The translations under genes were made by a program, and so were the position numbers. Below the pieces are notes generated by a model. The model made no database searches. It was not told the DNA's origin and saw nothing but the letters and a program-made list of their open reading frames with translations. This document shows positions 51,301 to 63,483 of a stretch of 64,000 nt of DNA, one piece after another. Source of the stretch: Vigna angularis (Eukaryota > Streptophyta > Magnoliopsida > Fabales > Fabaceae); NCBI RefSeq assembly GCF_016808095.1, contig NC_068972.1, positions 36,797,029 through 36,861,028 on the forward strand, read 5' to 3'. How positions within the stretch are numbered: the stretch's first letter is position 1; each line of letters opens with the position of its first letter.

Positions 51301-51466
51301 GTACATTCAGGCAAGGATAATAAAATTATTTCATTAAGAGGGTTGTCACATTTTGTTTCCTTTTGATTGTAGAATAGTGATTGTGTTATCTAATTGTTTT
51401 TTTGCTGCTTTGCAGGCTCCATTCGGTCAACGCCCATTGAGCTTTGATTATTCACAAAATTACTAG
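48328..51466 (+). CDS. R3H and SUZ domain-containing protein
   Basis: Four exons: 48328-48439, 49696-50317, 50786-51068 and 51416-51466. All introns are GT-AG and the total is 1068 nt, 355 aa plus stop. The start MDSSFISNAD is followed by the conserved KESMVDPFLVEALQNPRHR. The R3H domain (about 38-100) has SYLRLAAHRVAQHYG with the defining R68-x3-H72. The SUZ region contains IRPRPNG and RSVEERKEEYDRARARIF (about 150-170). The C-terminal third is rich in Gln, Pro, Ser and Met and is low-complexity. R3H domains bind single-stranded nucleic acid and SUZ domains bind RNA, so a role in mRNA handling is likely. Its Arabidopsis counterpart, from memory, is At2g40960. Intron 1 is 1.26 kb and has no gene. 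Confidence 0.92.
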
Positions 51467-52276
51467 ATGATGACGTTTAGGGGGCAGTTTTCCTTTTGGC
51501 TGCAGTTATTTTAGCTGTTGAGTTTCAGAGTTAGATACAATTTTTCTGCACTGTTATAGAACCCATGTTCCTATTTTAGGTTTTCCATTTTTATGGTATG
51601 TGGTACTCTTCTAGTGACAGTTTTATATACTGAACTGTAGTGAAATACTGTTTTTTCAAGTATATGAAAAATTATATCTTGTTACACTATCTCATGGCAT
51701 CCATGGTTTAAATGTGGATGTAATTAGGTAATCTGTCTTCACTTTGAACTATAGTAACTCTTTTCAGTATTATTTAGTTTTAATAATTTATAAAAAAATA
51801 ATAATTAAATCAATGTTAATATGAAATTGAAATTCAATGAATTGTTAAGTATTTTAAATTTAAAAAAAAAAAGTGAAAGATAAACATTTTTTTAAAGTTT
51901 ATTACACATTAATGTTAATTTCTTAAAACAGATAATAATTATCGAAAACAAACAAATAATTTACCTCAATTATTAATGAAATTTAAATAAAATTGATCAA
52001 ATCAAAATTGTAAAAATAAAATATGCCATATTTTGTTGTACTGAATAAATTATTTATCTAAGGTAAAAAAAATTGTTTATATTATCATTATTAATGATAT
52101 TTTTTTTATCCAAAATAAAAAGATTCTATCATCATCATTATTGATGATATTAATATTTTTTTTTAATTTTCTTTGTTTATGGTGAAAATTGAATGTATAT
52201 TAAAATGTAATAACATAATTTTTTAATTTCTATTTGACTAATCTAATATATAAGACGGTATTTTAAATTAATTACA

Positions 52277-52332
<56 letters not shown>

Positions 52333-55300
52333 CAAGATGATAAAGATATTATTTTTGAAGGAAGTCAAATAGCATCTAAAAGTTTCATTATTTTTAGATG
52401 AAACATTAAGATTTTATAAATAATATGGAAGATATACTGATAATCTTATAAACTTATATTATAATATATTATCATATATGAATTTGATAATGTGTGAATT
52501 TTAATAGAGATGTATTTTTATATAAGATTTCGAAGAGAATAAAACTAAAATTTGAGAAGCTAATGCTTATCTCATTCTCTTTATGAATTCTTCAATATTT
52601 CAACACAAGACAAATCAAGTTTTCATTGGCTAAATGAGTACATGGGAAGTTCAAATATACATGTAAAAAGTAAATTAGTAAAAAATCCCACGAGCAGATA
52701 TTGAGATAAAAAAAATTACAAATTGACCAAATTTATTATAATAGTGTGTAACATAATCATTTTAGCCCTTAAGAGCATAATTATTAAAAAAATATTTGAT
52801 TAAGAAAAAAATAATACAATTTCATCCTTCTTTTAAAGAGATTTTATAAAGTTAACGTCGATGTTTATGTGTTATTTGAAGTTGAACAGTATTTTTTACT
52901 TTTCACAAATTCTGTTATATCACGAATGTCATTTTCAATTTAATCTTTTACTATCATTTCACACTTTTTATTGTTTATCTTAACTTTATGCCAAGTTCAT
53001 CATTTAAAATTTAAATACTTTTAATATTAAAGGTAAGTTTTAAAATATGCTTTTAAATGTCATAAGAATTTAAAACATAAGTTCCAAAAGTTTTAATATT
53101 TTGATAACATATAAGTTAATAAGTTGATTTAGATATAAAATTTAATTTTAAATCTTAAAAAATATTATTAGTAATGTCTTGATTTTAATGAATGATGGAT
53201 AAATATTCATAAATTAGTTCAATAGTTACACGAGCAAATACATATGCAAATTTTGCAGCTACATTTAAATATACAACGATGTAGTTAGATACACAACATA
53301 CAACTTTAATATGTTCTATATAAGAGTTTTAAATTCTAACTTTAGTAGAACAAAATACGATATTTTTTCAACTGTCAAATGAAATGAGAACCTAAACGAA
53401 TAACTTATTGACTCTTAAGACTAACACACTTTAGACTACAAGTATTAAATTTGAAATGATAAACTTGATATAAAACTTGATGACACAAAAGAAAAGATGA
53501 ATCATAAATTGTACGAAAGGAAGGTAAAATATATGAGCAATAAGAAAAAAAATGATAATATCTTTGTTAATATTTTATATGCAATTAAGTGGTTAAATTT
53601 AAAATAAATAATTTATAGTAATACAATTATTGAAAAATAAAAAATAATCATTTTAAGCTATCACATGTCATGTGTACAACTTGACTTGTGATGTAAAGAG
53701 GCAATGAACATATAGATGAAGACAATAACTTAAACAAATATCTTCTAATAAAAGAACAAAATTGAATAATGTTCTTGTCGTGTTAGGGAATTAAATTGAT
53801 TGTCATAGACTTTTTAAGGACTAATTTAATCAAGAAAAAAAAGTTATAAGAAAAAAAGTATATAAGGTGATATATGATGTAATGAAAGAAGAGATACGAA
53901 AAAAAAGAGAGTAAATGATTGTAATTTTCACAAGACATTTTAACTAGGGTCAACAATAGAATACATATTCAAACATGTTATGTAATAAAGCAGACAACAA
54001 ATTATTTATAAGCCATTGATTTCACATGACCATTTAATGTTGAAGCTATAAGTCATTTTCTATATAGATATTAAAACATAAGGAGCATGACATGATTACT
54101 GAAACTCTGAAAAATTAGACAGAGAACTCAAGAAGAAGAAAAGAGTGGCGTTGCAGATGCAGCTACCATGTTACTGAGCAACTAGACATTCATGTTGCAT
54201 AAAATAAATTATAAGAGCCAAAACTTTAGTCTTTGTAAGTTCTTTGACAATCCTATTGTTCCATTTGATTTAGTGAGTCAATCACAATTTCATATGCCAA
54301 CTAAGTGATGCCAAAACTCCAACTATATTGAACATGACTGCTTCTTCAGTTACTCAAACGCAAGAATATTATGCTTTCTGATACCAGCACTGTGTTTTAC
54401 TGCATCTCAGTATGTGTCAACGAATGTATCTTACTGTTATTCAGAACACAAAAAAGAAAGTTAATACAAACAAATGGTTAGAACATCAGAAAATTGACCA
54501 TCAAATTAAATAATTGAAATCACTAAGAAAAGAATCACTACAGGAACCTAAGTAGATGAGCAAATCTGGTTGTCTAACAAAACAAGATATTTATGACTAG
54601 GAAAAGATGAACTGATTTTTTTTTCAAGCATGGTAAAGCTAGAAATTTATGAAAACTAGTGCTCTTGTCTTCAAATAACTAGGAAAAATTAAACCAACAA
54701 GGAAATATAAACTGGCTTTTAATCAGCTTTCCATTACACATTTAATTCTTCTACAGAGCCAAACAATATACAATTCTAACAAGAAACAGGGAAGAAAGCA
54801 CATTCGGTATCTAACAATGGGCCAATTTGATTAGCTTCCTTCGATATCTAACCAGCACAAAGCACACTTCACTTATTACTATCTTCAGCCTCCTAAATAG
54901 AAAACTTGTTCCTGCCAATGCTGATATAAAACTTCACAATTGGTAACACCGTAGAATCTAGATAGCTTTGAGTGCAGCCGATCTGCTGGACAAAGCAACA
55001 TATACAAAACTACTGATCCACACAAAAAATGAATAACAAAACATGATTTCTCCAACAACGTAACTAATTACAAATAGCTAGCCATTGTCTATAGGAAGGT
55101 CGTCACAGCTGGATGTACAATGAATTCAAAATTCCCATGATTACAACACACTCGTTTATGCAACCTAAGCCTGACCAATTGATACATCTCTTAAAAAACA
55201 GAGTTACCTACTTAGACACTAGCCGAGGTTTCAAAATGCCTTCTCGTCAAGATCGTAATCATTGCAGACAGAAGCAGCCTCAATTGCGGTTGCAAAGAGT

Positions 55301-55633
55301 TCGAAAGCTTTCAGATTGAGCCTGAAATTGTGGTCACAGACAGTTCTTAAAATCCTTGACCCTGACCAAACCTAAAATACACCATCAAACATTACTTTCA
55401 CGGGGCGGAACACAGTACAAACAAAGATAATACCTATGAACAACAATGAAAAAAACCATCGTTATCATCAAAAACAGTAAGCAACAGCAATCTCAGTCAC
55501 AACTTTTTGAAGTTAACCACTATTGTAACTGCATCAACCACATTTGTCTGCAACTTTTTACAACATAAAAAAACGCTAATAAATCACAACCCCACCCATA
55601 ATTTAAAACCTTGCCATCACCCATCGATCACAT
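51467..55633. other. 4.2-kb spacer between R3H and MYBC1-like genes
   Basis: The first 200 bases are the 3' UTR of the R3H gene. A (TA)n microsatellite lies at 52283-52326. The remainder is AT-rich without a recognisable gene or repeat. The last few hundred bases before 55634 are the probable 3' UTR of the leftward MYBC1-like gene. Confidence 0.5.
52283..52326. repeat. (TA)n microsatellite
   Basis: An uninterrupted TA run of about 44 bases. Confidence 0.95.
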
Positions 55634-56314
55634 TCAATCATCTCCAGCTGGAAACAAAGTAAGAACCTTCCTCCCTCCCGACTCCACATCCTCCACGTAA
55701 CCCGGCACCGAAGCTCCCATCCTCGACAGAACGGGGAGTTCAAAGTGCGCATTCCGTGGCGAGCCAAAATGAGCAGGCACCGCCATGTGCTGGTGGTGGT
55801 GGTGATTGCGGTGCTGCTGCAACCCCGGCACAAAGGGCAGGTAATGGTCAGAGGCCGGGCGGGTAGCGGGGTGCAGGAAGTGCGGCGGCACAGGCGAGCT
55901 GGCGAATAGGTGGTCCGTGGCGGAGTCGGCGGCGGAACCTCCGGCCAAACCCTGCATGCGCTTCAAGTAGAGGCGGTATTTCTGGAGGTGGCTGGCGACG
56001 TTTTCCCGGGTCAAACCGTCGACGCTCATGAGCTGCATTATGGTCTTGGGAACGGCGTTCTTGATCCCCAAGTGGGCGACGGCATCGACGAAGCGCTTGT
56101 GGAGCTGTGGGGTCCACACGAGTCTGGGCCGCTTGAGTGTTCGCGCCGGTTCGTCCTCGGCGGCGGAAGGTGGCTGAAGTGGAAATTGGTGGTGGGAAGA
56201 GTTTGTTATGTCAAAAGCTACGGCAAGATGAGGGCTTATTAGGGTTTGGGATAAGGGCATGAGTTCCTCCGGTGAAGGTAACTCTTCGAACCAATTTGAT
56301 TCTTCTTCTCTCAT
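55634..56314 (-). CDS. MYBC1: GARP/MYB transcription factor, MYBC1 (PCL1-like)
   Basis: 226 aa, intronless. The start [18 protein letters not shown] and the block [19 protein letters not shown] are typical of the MYBC1 group. The GARP DNA-binding domain spans about residues 61-115: [19 protein letters not shown], then [32 protein letters not shown], with the signature SHLQKYR at 108-114. The C-terminus has a His-rich stretch and ends in LFPAGDD. The family contains LUX/PCL1-type clock factors; MYBC1 itself has been linked to cold tolerance in Arabidopsis, as I recall. The coding region is GC-rich compared with its surroundings, as usual for this gene type. Two overlapping frames on either strand are shadows. 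Confidence 0.92.
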   Translation of the reverse strand: MREEESNWFEELPSPEELMPLSQTLISPHLAVAFDITNSSHHQFPLQPPSAAEDEPARTLKRPRLVWTPQLHKRFVDAVAHLGIKNAVPKTIMQLMSVDGLTRENVASHLQKYRLYLKRMQGLAGGSAADSATDHLFASSPVPPHFLHPATRPASDHYLPFVPGLQQHRNHHHHQHMAVPAHFGSPRNAHFELPVLSRMGASVPGYVEDVESGGRKVLTLFPAGDD

Positions 56315-57382
56315 TCTTTCTTTTTTTCTTGTTCTTCTTCTTCCTAATCAATTTTGAATTTTTCTGATGAAATTGGAGAGAGGTTCGAGGTGGATCTTGT
56401 TTTCTTCTTTTCAGCTTTTCATTCTGTCTTGTTATTTTCTCCTTCCTATTGTTAGGCCTTTTAAGGAAGAATAACATCATACTATCATACTTTCATAATC
56501 AATCAAAAATTTATATCATTATTTCTTTTTTCGTCTTTTACATTTATTATAATTCCTTTCATGTATAAAATGTTCATATATCCTTTTTAATATAATAAAA
56601 CATTTATTTAATACAACAACTTCAATTTTATTTATTTTGTCTCAATTATGTTAATAATTATTATAATTAAATAGGTTTTTACTAATTGGTACTTTAATCA
56701 TTAGTAAACTTTTTCAAATAAAATTAATGTAGTTAAAATTTTTTTACTAATATTTTATTTTGTTTTGCAATTTTTTATATTAATCACTGGAAAGTTTCGC
56801 ATTTATTAAATAAGGTATTTAAAAAAATTTCAAAATATGAAAAAAAATAAACATAAAAAGATGTACATGTTTTAAATATTCAATATATACAAAATTTAAT
56901 AAAAATTCAATTAAAAATATTTAAATTTTCAATAAATTTGAAACTTAATTAATTTTTTTATAATTATAGATGAATAATATGTTATAAAAAATTCAATTAA
57001 AAATATTTAAATTTTCAATAAATTTGAAACTTAATTAATTTGTTATAATTATAGATGAATAATATGTTATAAAAACATGTTTTTTTTTTGTCAAATGATT
57101 TTGTCGCCTTTTGTAAATATTGGTATTTGCTAATATATTTTCTTTATAACAAACCTATCAGTGGAAATGGATTTCACCTAGATAGATGATAATGAATAAG
57201 GTAAAGAATAGTGTTTATTTATCACCGATAAAAAAACTCATTTATTATTTGTTTTATTACTTACTGAATATTTATTTAAAAAATACTTATGAGTATTTTA
57301 AAATATATAACTATTTGTAAATATTCTAAAAAATATTTAATATATTTTTAAAATAAAATCATAAAAAATATAAAATATAATA
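56315..57382. other. upstream region of the MYBC1-like gene and AT-rich spacer
   Basis: 56315-56460 is a CT-rich stretch (minus-strand GA-rich), the probable 5' UTR. A small direct duplication of about 85 bases lies at 56897-56980 and 56989-57072 (AAAAATTCAATTAAAAATAT, then TTTCAATAAATTTGAAACTT). No gene is seen. Confidence 0.55.
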
Positions 57383-57625
57383 GACTTAATACCCCTGATC
57401 CCTATTTTCGTTAAGTGTGTAAGATTTGGTTCCTGTTTTTTTTTTCAATGTTGTCCTAAAAAATGTAAAATATGGTCATTTTTGCAAACGTCGTTTAAAT
57501 CGTTAATGGCAGACAGTCCAGGTGTGTACAATTGTGTTGAGATGACATTTAACTACCCGCGTGGATTTCCTACAGGCAAAGTGAGGTGAATTTTTTGTTT
57601 TTTGAAAGTGTATTTCTGATATTTA

Positions 57626-57975
57626 ATGAAACCCATCACTCTCCTTCTCTCTCCTATACTAACCAAACCCCAATCATTTGGTCTCTTCTGCTTCAGCTTC
57701 TCTAACTCGATTCCACCACCTCAAACACCGCCAAAATGCTCCCTCAATCGCCACAACCCAAGTCTACCCCAAAAGTTATGGTGGCTACTCCATAGATCTC
57801 AACTTTGGAACCCCACCCCAAACCTCCCCCTTCATTCTTGACATAGGAAGTAGCCGCATCTGGTTCCCCTACACTCCTTGCTACATCTGCTTCCACTATC
57901 TCTTCCCAAACATTGACCCCATCAAAAAATTCCTCCACCGCCAAACGCCTCGGTTGCAAAACCCCAAAAACTAAG
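57626..57975 (+). pseudogene. captured fragment of a nepenthesin-type aspartyl protease gene
   Basis: One frame reads VSSASASLTRFHHLKHRQN and then VYPKSYGGYSIDLNFGTPPQ, PFILDIGSSRIWFPYT and FPNIDPIKK. This matches the segment around the first catalytic Asp of plant A1 aspartyl proteases (the family motif is DTGSS; here it is DIGSS). The preceding part, in another frame from 57626, starts like a secretory N-terminus (MKPITLLLSPIL). A frame change, a short deletion near FLHRQ and a stop after NPKN show that only about 100 codons were taken and have since decayed. The parent protease gene is not in this window. Confidence 0.8.
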
Positions 57976-58499
57976 ATTAAAAGCCTTTGAATGCACATTT
58001 TTTAAATGTTTTGATATTTGGGTATTGGTCTAACACTTTGCCTAGAAGTTCCAAAACAAGAACTCGGTTTTGTGAGGACCCTGATGATTTTTTAATTGAA
58101 GAAACAAACATGTAACTTGGGAAATTAGTGAATCAACGAAGCAATTGGTTATTTAATTTTTTTATATTAATTAATAATTGGTTATTTAATTTTTTATATA
58201 TTAATTAATAATAAGAGTGATCTTTCAATTTATATACGTACGCCTGTTTTTCAGTTGGTACATTTTAGCAATGTGTACCGGATTTTAGTAGACAAAAATA
58301 CCCTTATGTATCATGGATTCTAAGTTTTAAGGTTAAGGGTATTTTAATAATTTTCATTCTCAAAACTGAAAAAAAAAAAATCATAAACCCTTACTCACCT
58401 CTCTCATTCCTCTCAACCCTTTCTCTTTCATCTCTCACTCCAACATTTTCTCTGTCATCCCTACTGTAGCCCCAACAATTCAAAAAATGAGAAACACTT

Positions 58500-58755
58500 G
58501 CCGTTAAACAATCTTACAAAAAATGATTTTATAATGAGTTTTCATTTTATAATTTTTGTCTTATCTAATTTTATCTAATTTTCACAAGCATAATGACATC
58601 AAAGGAATTGGTAATTAGCCCAGAAACACTAGTTGTTAAACAATTTCTTACAAAAAATGATTTTATAATGAGTTTTCATTTTATATTTTTTGTCGTATAT
58701 AATTTTATCTAATTTTCAGAAGCATAATGACATCCGAAGGAATTGGTAATTGGCC
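58500..58755 (+). repeat. about 120-bp tandem duplication inside the nested element
   Basis: The segment with CAATCTTACAAAAAATGATT, TATAATGAGTTTTCATTTTA, CAAGCATAATGACATC and GGAATTGGTAATTAGCC recurs immediately with few changes. Only the second copy leads into the coding-like frame that follows. Confidence 0.85.
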
Positions 58756-58773
58756 TGGAGGGTTTTTTTTAGA

Positions 58774-58926
58774 GATAATGATTCAACATATGCAAATGAT
58801 GAAATTAGAGAGGTTAGTGAAGATGGTGAAATTGAAGAGATCTTGAATGAACCTTTGCCTGAAGGTGAATATGTCAATGACTCAACTCTTTACAAAGGCA
58901 AATTGTTTAACGGCGAGTGTTTCTGA
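58774..58926 (+). pseudogene. short acidic coding-like segment, unidentified
   Basis: About 50 codons without a stop: DNDSTYANDEIREVSEDGEI, then EEILNEPLPEGEYVNDSTLY. The composition differs from the AT-rich noise around it and suggests a captured or relic exon. I do not recognise the family. Confidence 0.35.
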
Positions 58927-59187
58927 TTTTCTCAATTGGAGCTACAGTAAGGGACAGAGAAAATGTTGGAGTGAGAGAGAGATGAAAGAGAAAGGGTTGA
59001 GAGGAATGAGAGAGTTGAGTAAGGTTTCGGGGTTTCTTTTTTTTTTTAGAGAATGAAAATTATTAAAATACCCTTAATCTTAAAACTTAGAATATATGAT
59101 ACATAAGAGTATTTTTGTCTACTAAAACCCGGTACACATTGCTAAAATGTATCAACTGAAAAACAGGCGTACGCGCGTTAGCAAACC

Positions 59188-59189
<2 letters not shown>

Positions 59190-59240
<51 letters not shown>
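59190..59240. repeat. compound (TA)n(TG)n microsatellite
   Basis: About 19 TA units followed by about 7 TG units, next to the nested inverted-repeat element. Confidence 0.95.
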
Positions 59241-59241
<1 letters not shown>

Positions 59242-59848
59242 TTTTTTTTACTTTTTTACCTTTACCCAAATCGTTGTTAACATGATTTTAATAAATTAAT
59301 TGATATACTTTGATCATATCAACCATAACAAAATACGATATATTAATGTTAATAAATAATAGTTTGAATTATACTATTTATTTTCCAACACATATTTTAT
59401 ATTCGGTATGTATAAAAGTCCTCGGAATATTATTTGCTAAACACTTGCAATGATGTCTCAGCATAGTTTACTTATCGTTTTTTAATAAATAATTAAAATT
59501 ATTTAATAGCTAAAATTTTAGTAATAATTTATTTTCATATACATTTTCCTTTTAGGTAGTTAATTATGAATAATTCTAAAATTTTCAGAGTTAGTTATAA
59601 ACAAAACAAATTATAATGTTTTATATAAAATTTGGTTCCCACGAGTTTCCTTGTACCAAATTCACCCTTTTGATAATTACACGCGCAAAAAATAATGGCC
59701 CAATTTATTAACTTTCATGGAAATTTCACATCTTTCATCAATCTTTATTTAACAACTCTCTTCTGTCTTCTTCTTCAACCATCATCTCCTCTCTCTCAAC
59801 AACAACACTTGTTCATTCTTCCTTTTCTTCTCTCTTTGCTGGGTGTTA

Positions 59849-60160
59849 ATGACCACGGACAACAACAATGACTTCTGGAAATTCAGTGACCAGTTCAGGC
59901 TTGAATCTGGTTTGACCAATCTGTCTCTCAATGATTTTTCCATTTGGAGTAGCAGCTACAGCTCCAAGAGGTCCGATTAGAGGAGAAACTTTGATGTGAG
60001 TGCCACTTATTTAATCAACAACAACTCCTCAAAGTCTCATGATTGAAGTTACAAAGTTAAAAACAAGAGCTTTCTCTCTTATTAGGAGAAGAATGATGAT
60101 ATGCATTTTAAGAAGGAAAATGCTGTGTTGACAGCATGAAAGATGAAAAACCTTGGTAGC
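59849..60160 (+). pseudogene. captured 5' fragment of an NRP (DCD-domain, N-rich protein) gene
   Basis: The ATG at 59849 opens MTTDNNNDFWKFSDQFRLES, then GLTNLSLNDFSIWSSSYSSK and RSD, then TAG. Reading on in the same frame gives RRNFDV and later NNNSSKSHD. This is the order seen at the N-terminus of plant N-rich proteins with a DCD domain as I recall them (FWQFSDQLR, NLSLNDSIW, KRPDERRNFD); the stop replaces the Glu before RRNFD. The DCD domain itself is absent. The CT-rich stretch before the ATG (59740-59845) looks like a captured leader. Confidence 0.75.
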
Positions 60161-60568
60161 AGCGATTTGGGAACGACCATTTGAAGGTGTCGAAACCTTG
60201 GCAGCGGCGTTAAAAAATCCTAATATCAGAATCCACCCTCATCAAAAATTGGGTTTTATTAAATAAAGGGCATTTCTTTTTAAATTCACCTCACTTTGCC
60301 TGTAGGGAATCCACGTGGGCAATTAAATGTCATCTCAAAACACTGTTGTGCACACTGGACTATCTGCCGTTAATGATTTAAACAACATTTGCAAAAAAGA
60401 CCAAATTGAACAGATTTTACATTCTTTAGGACAACATTGAACAAAAAAAAAAGAACCAGAACCAAATTGAACAGATTTTACATTCTTTAGGACAACATTG
60501 AACAAAAAAAAACAATGACCAAATCGAACGCACTTGATGGAAATAGGGACCATAAGTGATATTAAGCT

Positions 60569-63483
60569 AATATAATATAAATTAAAAATTATTTTTAATT
60601 AAATTTAATATAATAAAATACAAATTAATTTTGATTTAATAAAATATAAATTAAATTAAATTAAATTTTAATTTTAGTATTTTTAATAATAGATATTTTT
60701 ACGTAAGAATAATGTGATATGATTTATAAACAAATATTAAAATATGCTATTCATTATCCGTGATTAAATAAATTTGTAAAAGTATTAATTATTCATTACA
60801 AATTTTTATATAAAGATATCTACTATATATATTTTTGTCATATATGTATTTTTGTCATATTATACTTTCATAATATTTTTTGACAATATTTTAATATTGT
60901 ATTATTATGTAATTGGTCTAAAATTATTCTATAATTAATAATAATTATAAATACTAACATGAACTAATCATAAAATAACATTAAAATATTGTAAAAAAAA
61001 TATTATCTCATTTCTATTCATATTTCACGTAAAGAATGAAATTATCGTAATATCATTTTATTTCACTATCACTCTCTCTTTGTTTTATTTTCTTTTTCTA
61101 GATTTGACATGAAGCAAGATAATATACTTTTAAAGATAAAGTAAAATAACAATGTTTGATTACAAATGTAGTTAATTTTAAATTTCGTTAACTGCACTTT
61201 TGTTATTATCATAATTTAATGATGACTTTGAATTAGTATGAGGTGTTGAAAACCAGATCAATTAAAAAAATATAAATTGAAAACTAATTAAAAAATGGAA
61301 TTGATATAATTGTTTTTTTTATCTATTTCTCAAACTGAATTATTTGAATGGGATTTATGGATTGAAAATCAAATTCGAACGCATGAATAAATCTATCTTT
61401 CAAAAGATTGTTTCACGGTTTAATTGTATTTTATTTATAATACAGTTATATTTATTAAAATATATAATAAATTTATATTTTAATTTTTAAATATAAAATT
61501 ATGCAATTTGTTTATAAAAAATATAGGAGAAATTTTAAATTCTGAACATAGTAATAATCTTATAAAAATAATTTACAAAAAATTTCTTTAGTTAACAATT
61601 TTTTATTATAAAATGTTTGGCAATTTTTATCATAAAATATTTAATAATTTATTTTATAAAAATATTTTTTAATTATATACTAATTCTAAAAATCTATCAC
61701 TAGACATTAATTTAGTTTGATTATGGTTTTACATTGAAATTAAAGCAAATTACATTTGATTTTTTATGTTTGATCAGTGAAAATTTAAAATAAATTAAAT
61801 TGAATCATTAATATTGAATATAATGGTTATTCTACTTTACGTATGAAGTACATTTTCTCACCATATAGAAGACTAATTTCGATCAATCTTAAGATCACCA
61901 TATAATCATGATTTCAAATCATGATCAGGAGACTAATTATTCAATCAATCTTAAGATCATTGATTAAGTTATCATTCTCAAAGCATAACGTGCATTAAAT
62001 CATAAATCAATCAATAATAACATGGATGAATTAAGAATTTCCTACTATTGTTTTCCATTTTTTGCTTTCATTTATGTGAAATATTTTTCTTAATTTGAAT
62101 TGGTTAGCATGAGTTTCCTATCTTCATATTCTATATATGTTATTCCTGTCCCTTACACATTGAATACTCCTATCAATATAAAGTTGGACGATGACTACTA
62201 TCTTATTCGGCAGCAACAAGTGTTTGTTATTTAATATTTTTGTTCTTTTGTTTGTGTTAAAGTTATTGTCTTCATTTGTATCTTCATTGCCTCTTTACTT
62301 CACAACTAATGTTCTACACATCACACGTCATATCTTCAAATAATTATTTTTAATTATCATAAATATTTTATCTGAACTTAAGATTCTATTACTCGAACTC
62401 AAAACAATTATGAATAACTTAAATGCTCTTATATCAATGATGATTATAAAACAATTTATGTTACATATTCAATAAATCTAAATATAAATATGTTACATAT
62501 AAGCATATTTAGATTATAAAAATGCAGAAGTAGAAAAGTCAACCTCTAGCCATAACTCTGATACCATGTTAAGAAATGAATTTTAAACCTAACTCAACCT
62601 CACAAAACTAGCATGTGAGGTGAGATTTACACCTACTTATATATTATAAACTGACTTTATCTTTAGTCGATGCAGGACTTTCATCAATAACCTCTCTAGC
62701 GCATAAAGGCTAATAGATTATATTTGGAAATCATTCTAGGAAAAGATTATATGCACACCACATTAATTGAAAAATTCTATGGATTTAATTTTATAATTTT
62801 TATCTAATAATACTTAAACTCATATTTAAGTTATTCTTAACATAGAAGATGAGTATTTTTCAATCATTTTCGTGTTTTATTCTAAAAATAAGACATAATT
62901 GACACATGAAAGTGACATAACCATAGAAACAACATACAGATATTGAAAATTGCATTCTTTGAAATTTAAAAACATTTAAGAGTTAGAAAGAATCAAATCG
63001 ATTACTGAAATAAATATCTTATAAATAATTGTTTTTTCCTGTAATGACAGTCACAAAAATATCATTTTACCTAAATTATTAACTTGTAAAGTTGTATTTC
63101 TACAACTTTAAAGAAAATAAAATGTATGGTCCCAGTATAACATCCATAGACAGAATATTTGATGGTAAATTTAGTATTATGATTGTTTAAATGAAATTAT
63201 CCACGTATACGGCAAGTTGGTTAAACTAAAATTATAACAATATATGTATTAAGAAATTTCTTTTTACATAATAAGTTGTAATAAAAAAACATCATATTTA
63301 TAGATTTAATTATATGTATTTTTCAAAATGTATAAAATGAGAGAAATAATTATAAGTGTGCATTATATTGTAAATGTATATACAAAATTAAATTAAATTA
63401 TTTATAAAATAATATTTTTAATAATTAATTTAAGTCACAATTTCTAAATTAAATGGTAATTTTATCTATTATAAAAGTAATTT
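60569..63483. other. 2.9-kb AT-rich spacer
   Basis: No gene is recognised. Reading frames are short and of low complexity. A legume dispersed repeat lies at 62540-62700. Confidence 0.5.
62540..62700 (+). repeat. legume dispersed repeat
   Basis: Contains CTCTGATACCATGTTAAGAA, CCTAACTCAACCTCACAAAA, GCATGTGAGGTGAGATTTAC and AGTCGATGCAGGACTT. The same order of blocks, more diverged, is found around the intronic MULE (27425-27647, 28845-28945). Confidence 0.65.

Larger units (their letters stand above)
58238..59172. mobile_element. nested inverted-repeat element inside the Pack-MULE
   Basis: The arms of about 265 bases run 58238-58505 and 58905-59172: GTACGCCTGTTTTTCAGTTG..., GCAATGTGTACCGG, ACAAAAATACCCTTATGTAT, AAGGGTATTTTAATAATTTT and CTCTCATTCCTCTCAACCC, all mirrored on the right. 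No target duplication could be assigned. It is followed by a (TA)n(TG)n microsatellite at 59190-59240. Confidence 0.8.
57383..60568. mobile_element. Pack-MULE, 3186 bp, perfect 9-bp TSD, carrying two gene fragments
   Basis: The ends are GACTTAATACCCC on the left and, as reverse complement, AGCTTAATATCAC on the right. The arms continue through GTCCCTATTT, TTTTTGCAAACG, ATCGTTAA and GATGACATTTAACTAC to the CACGTGG/CGCGTGG block and on to CAAAGTGAGGTGAA (about 220 bases per arm). AATATAATA flanks both ends (57374-57382 and 60569-60577). The interior holds an aspartyl protease fragment, a nested inverted-repeat element and an NRP/DCD gene fragment. No transposase is seen. Confidence 0.9.
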
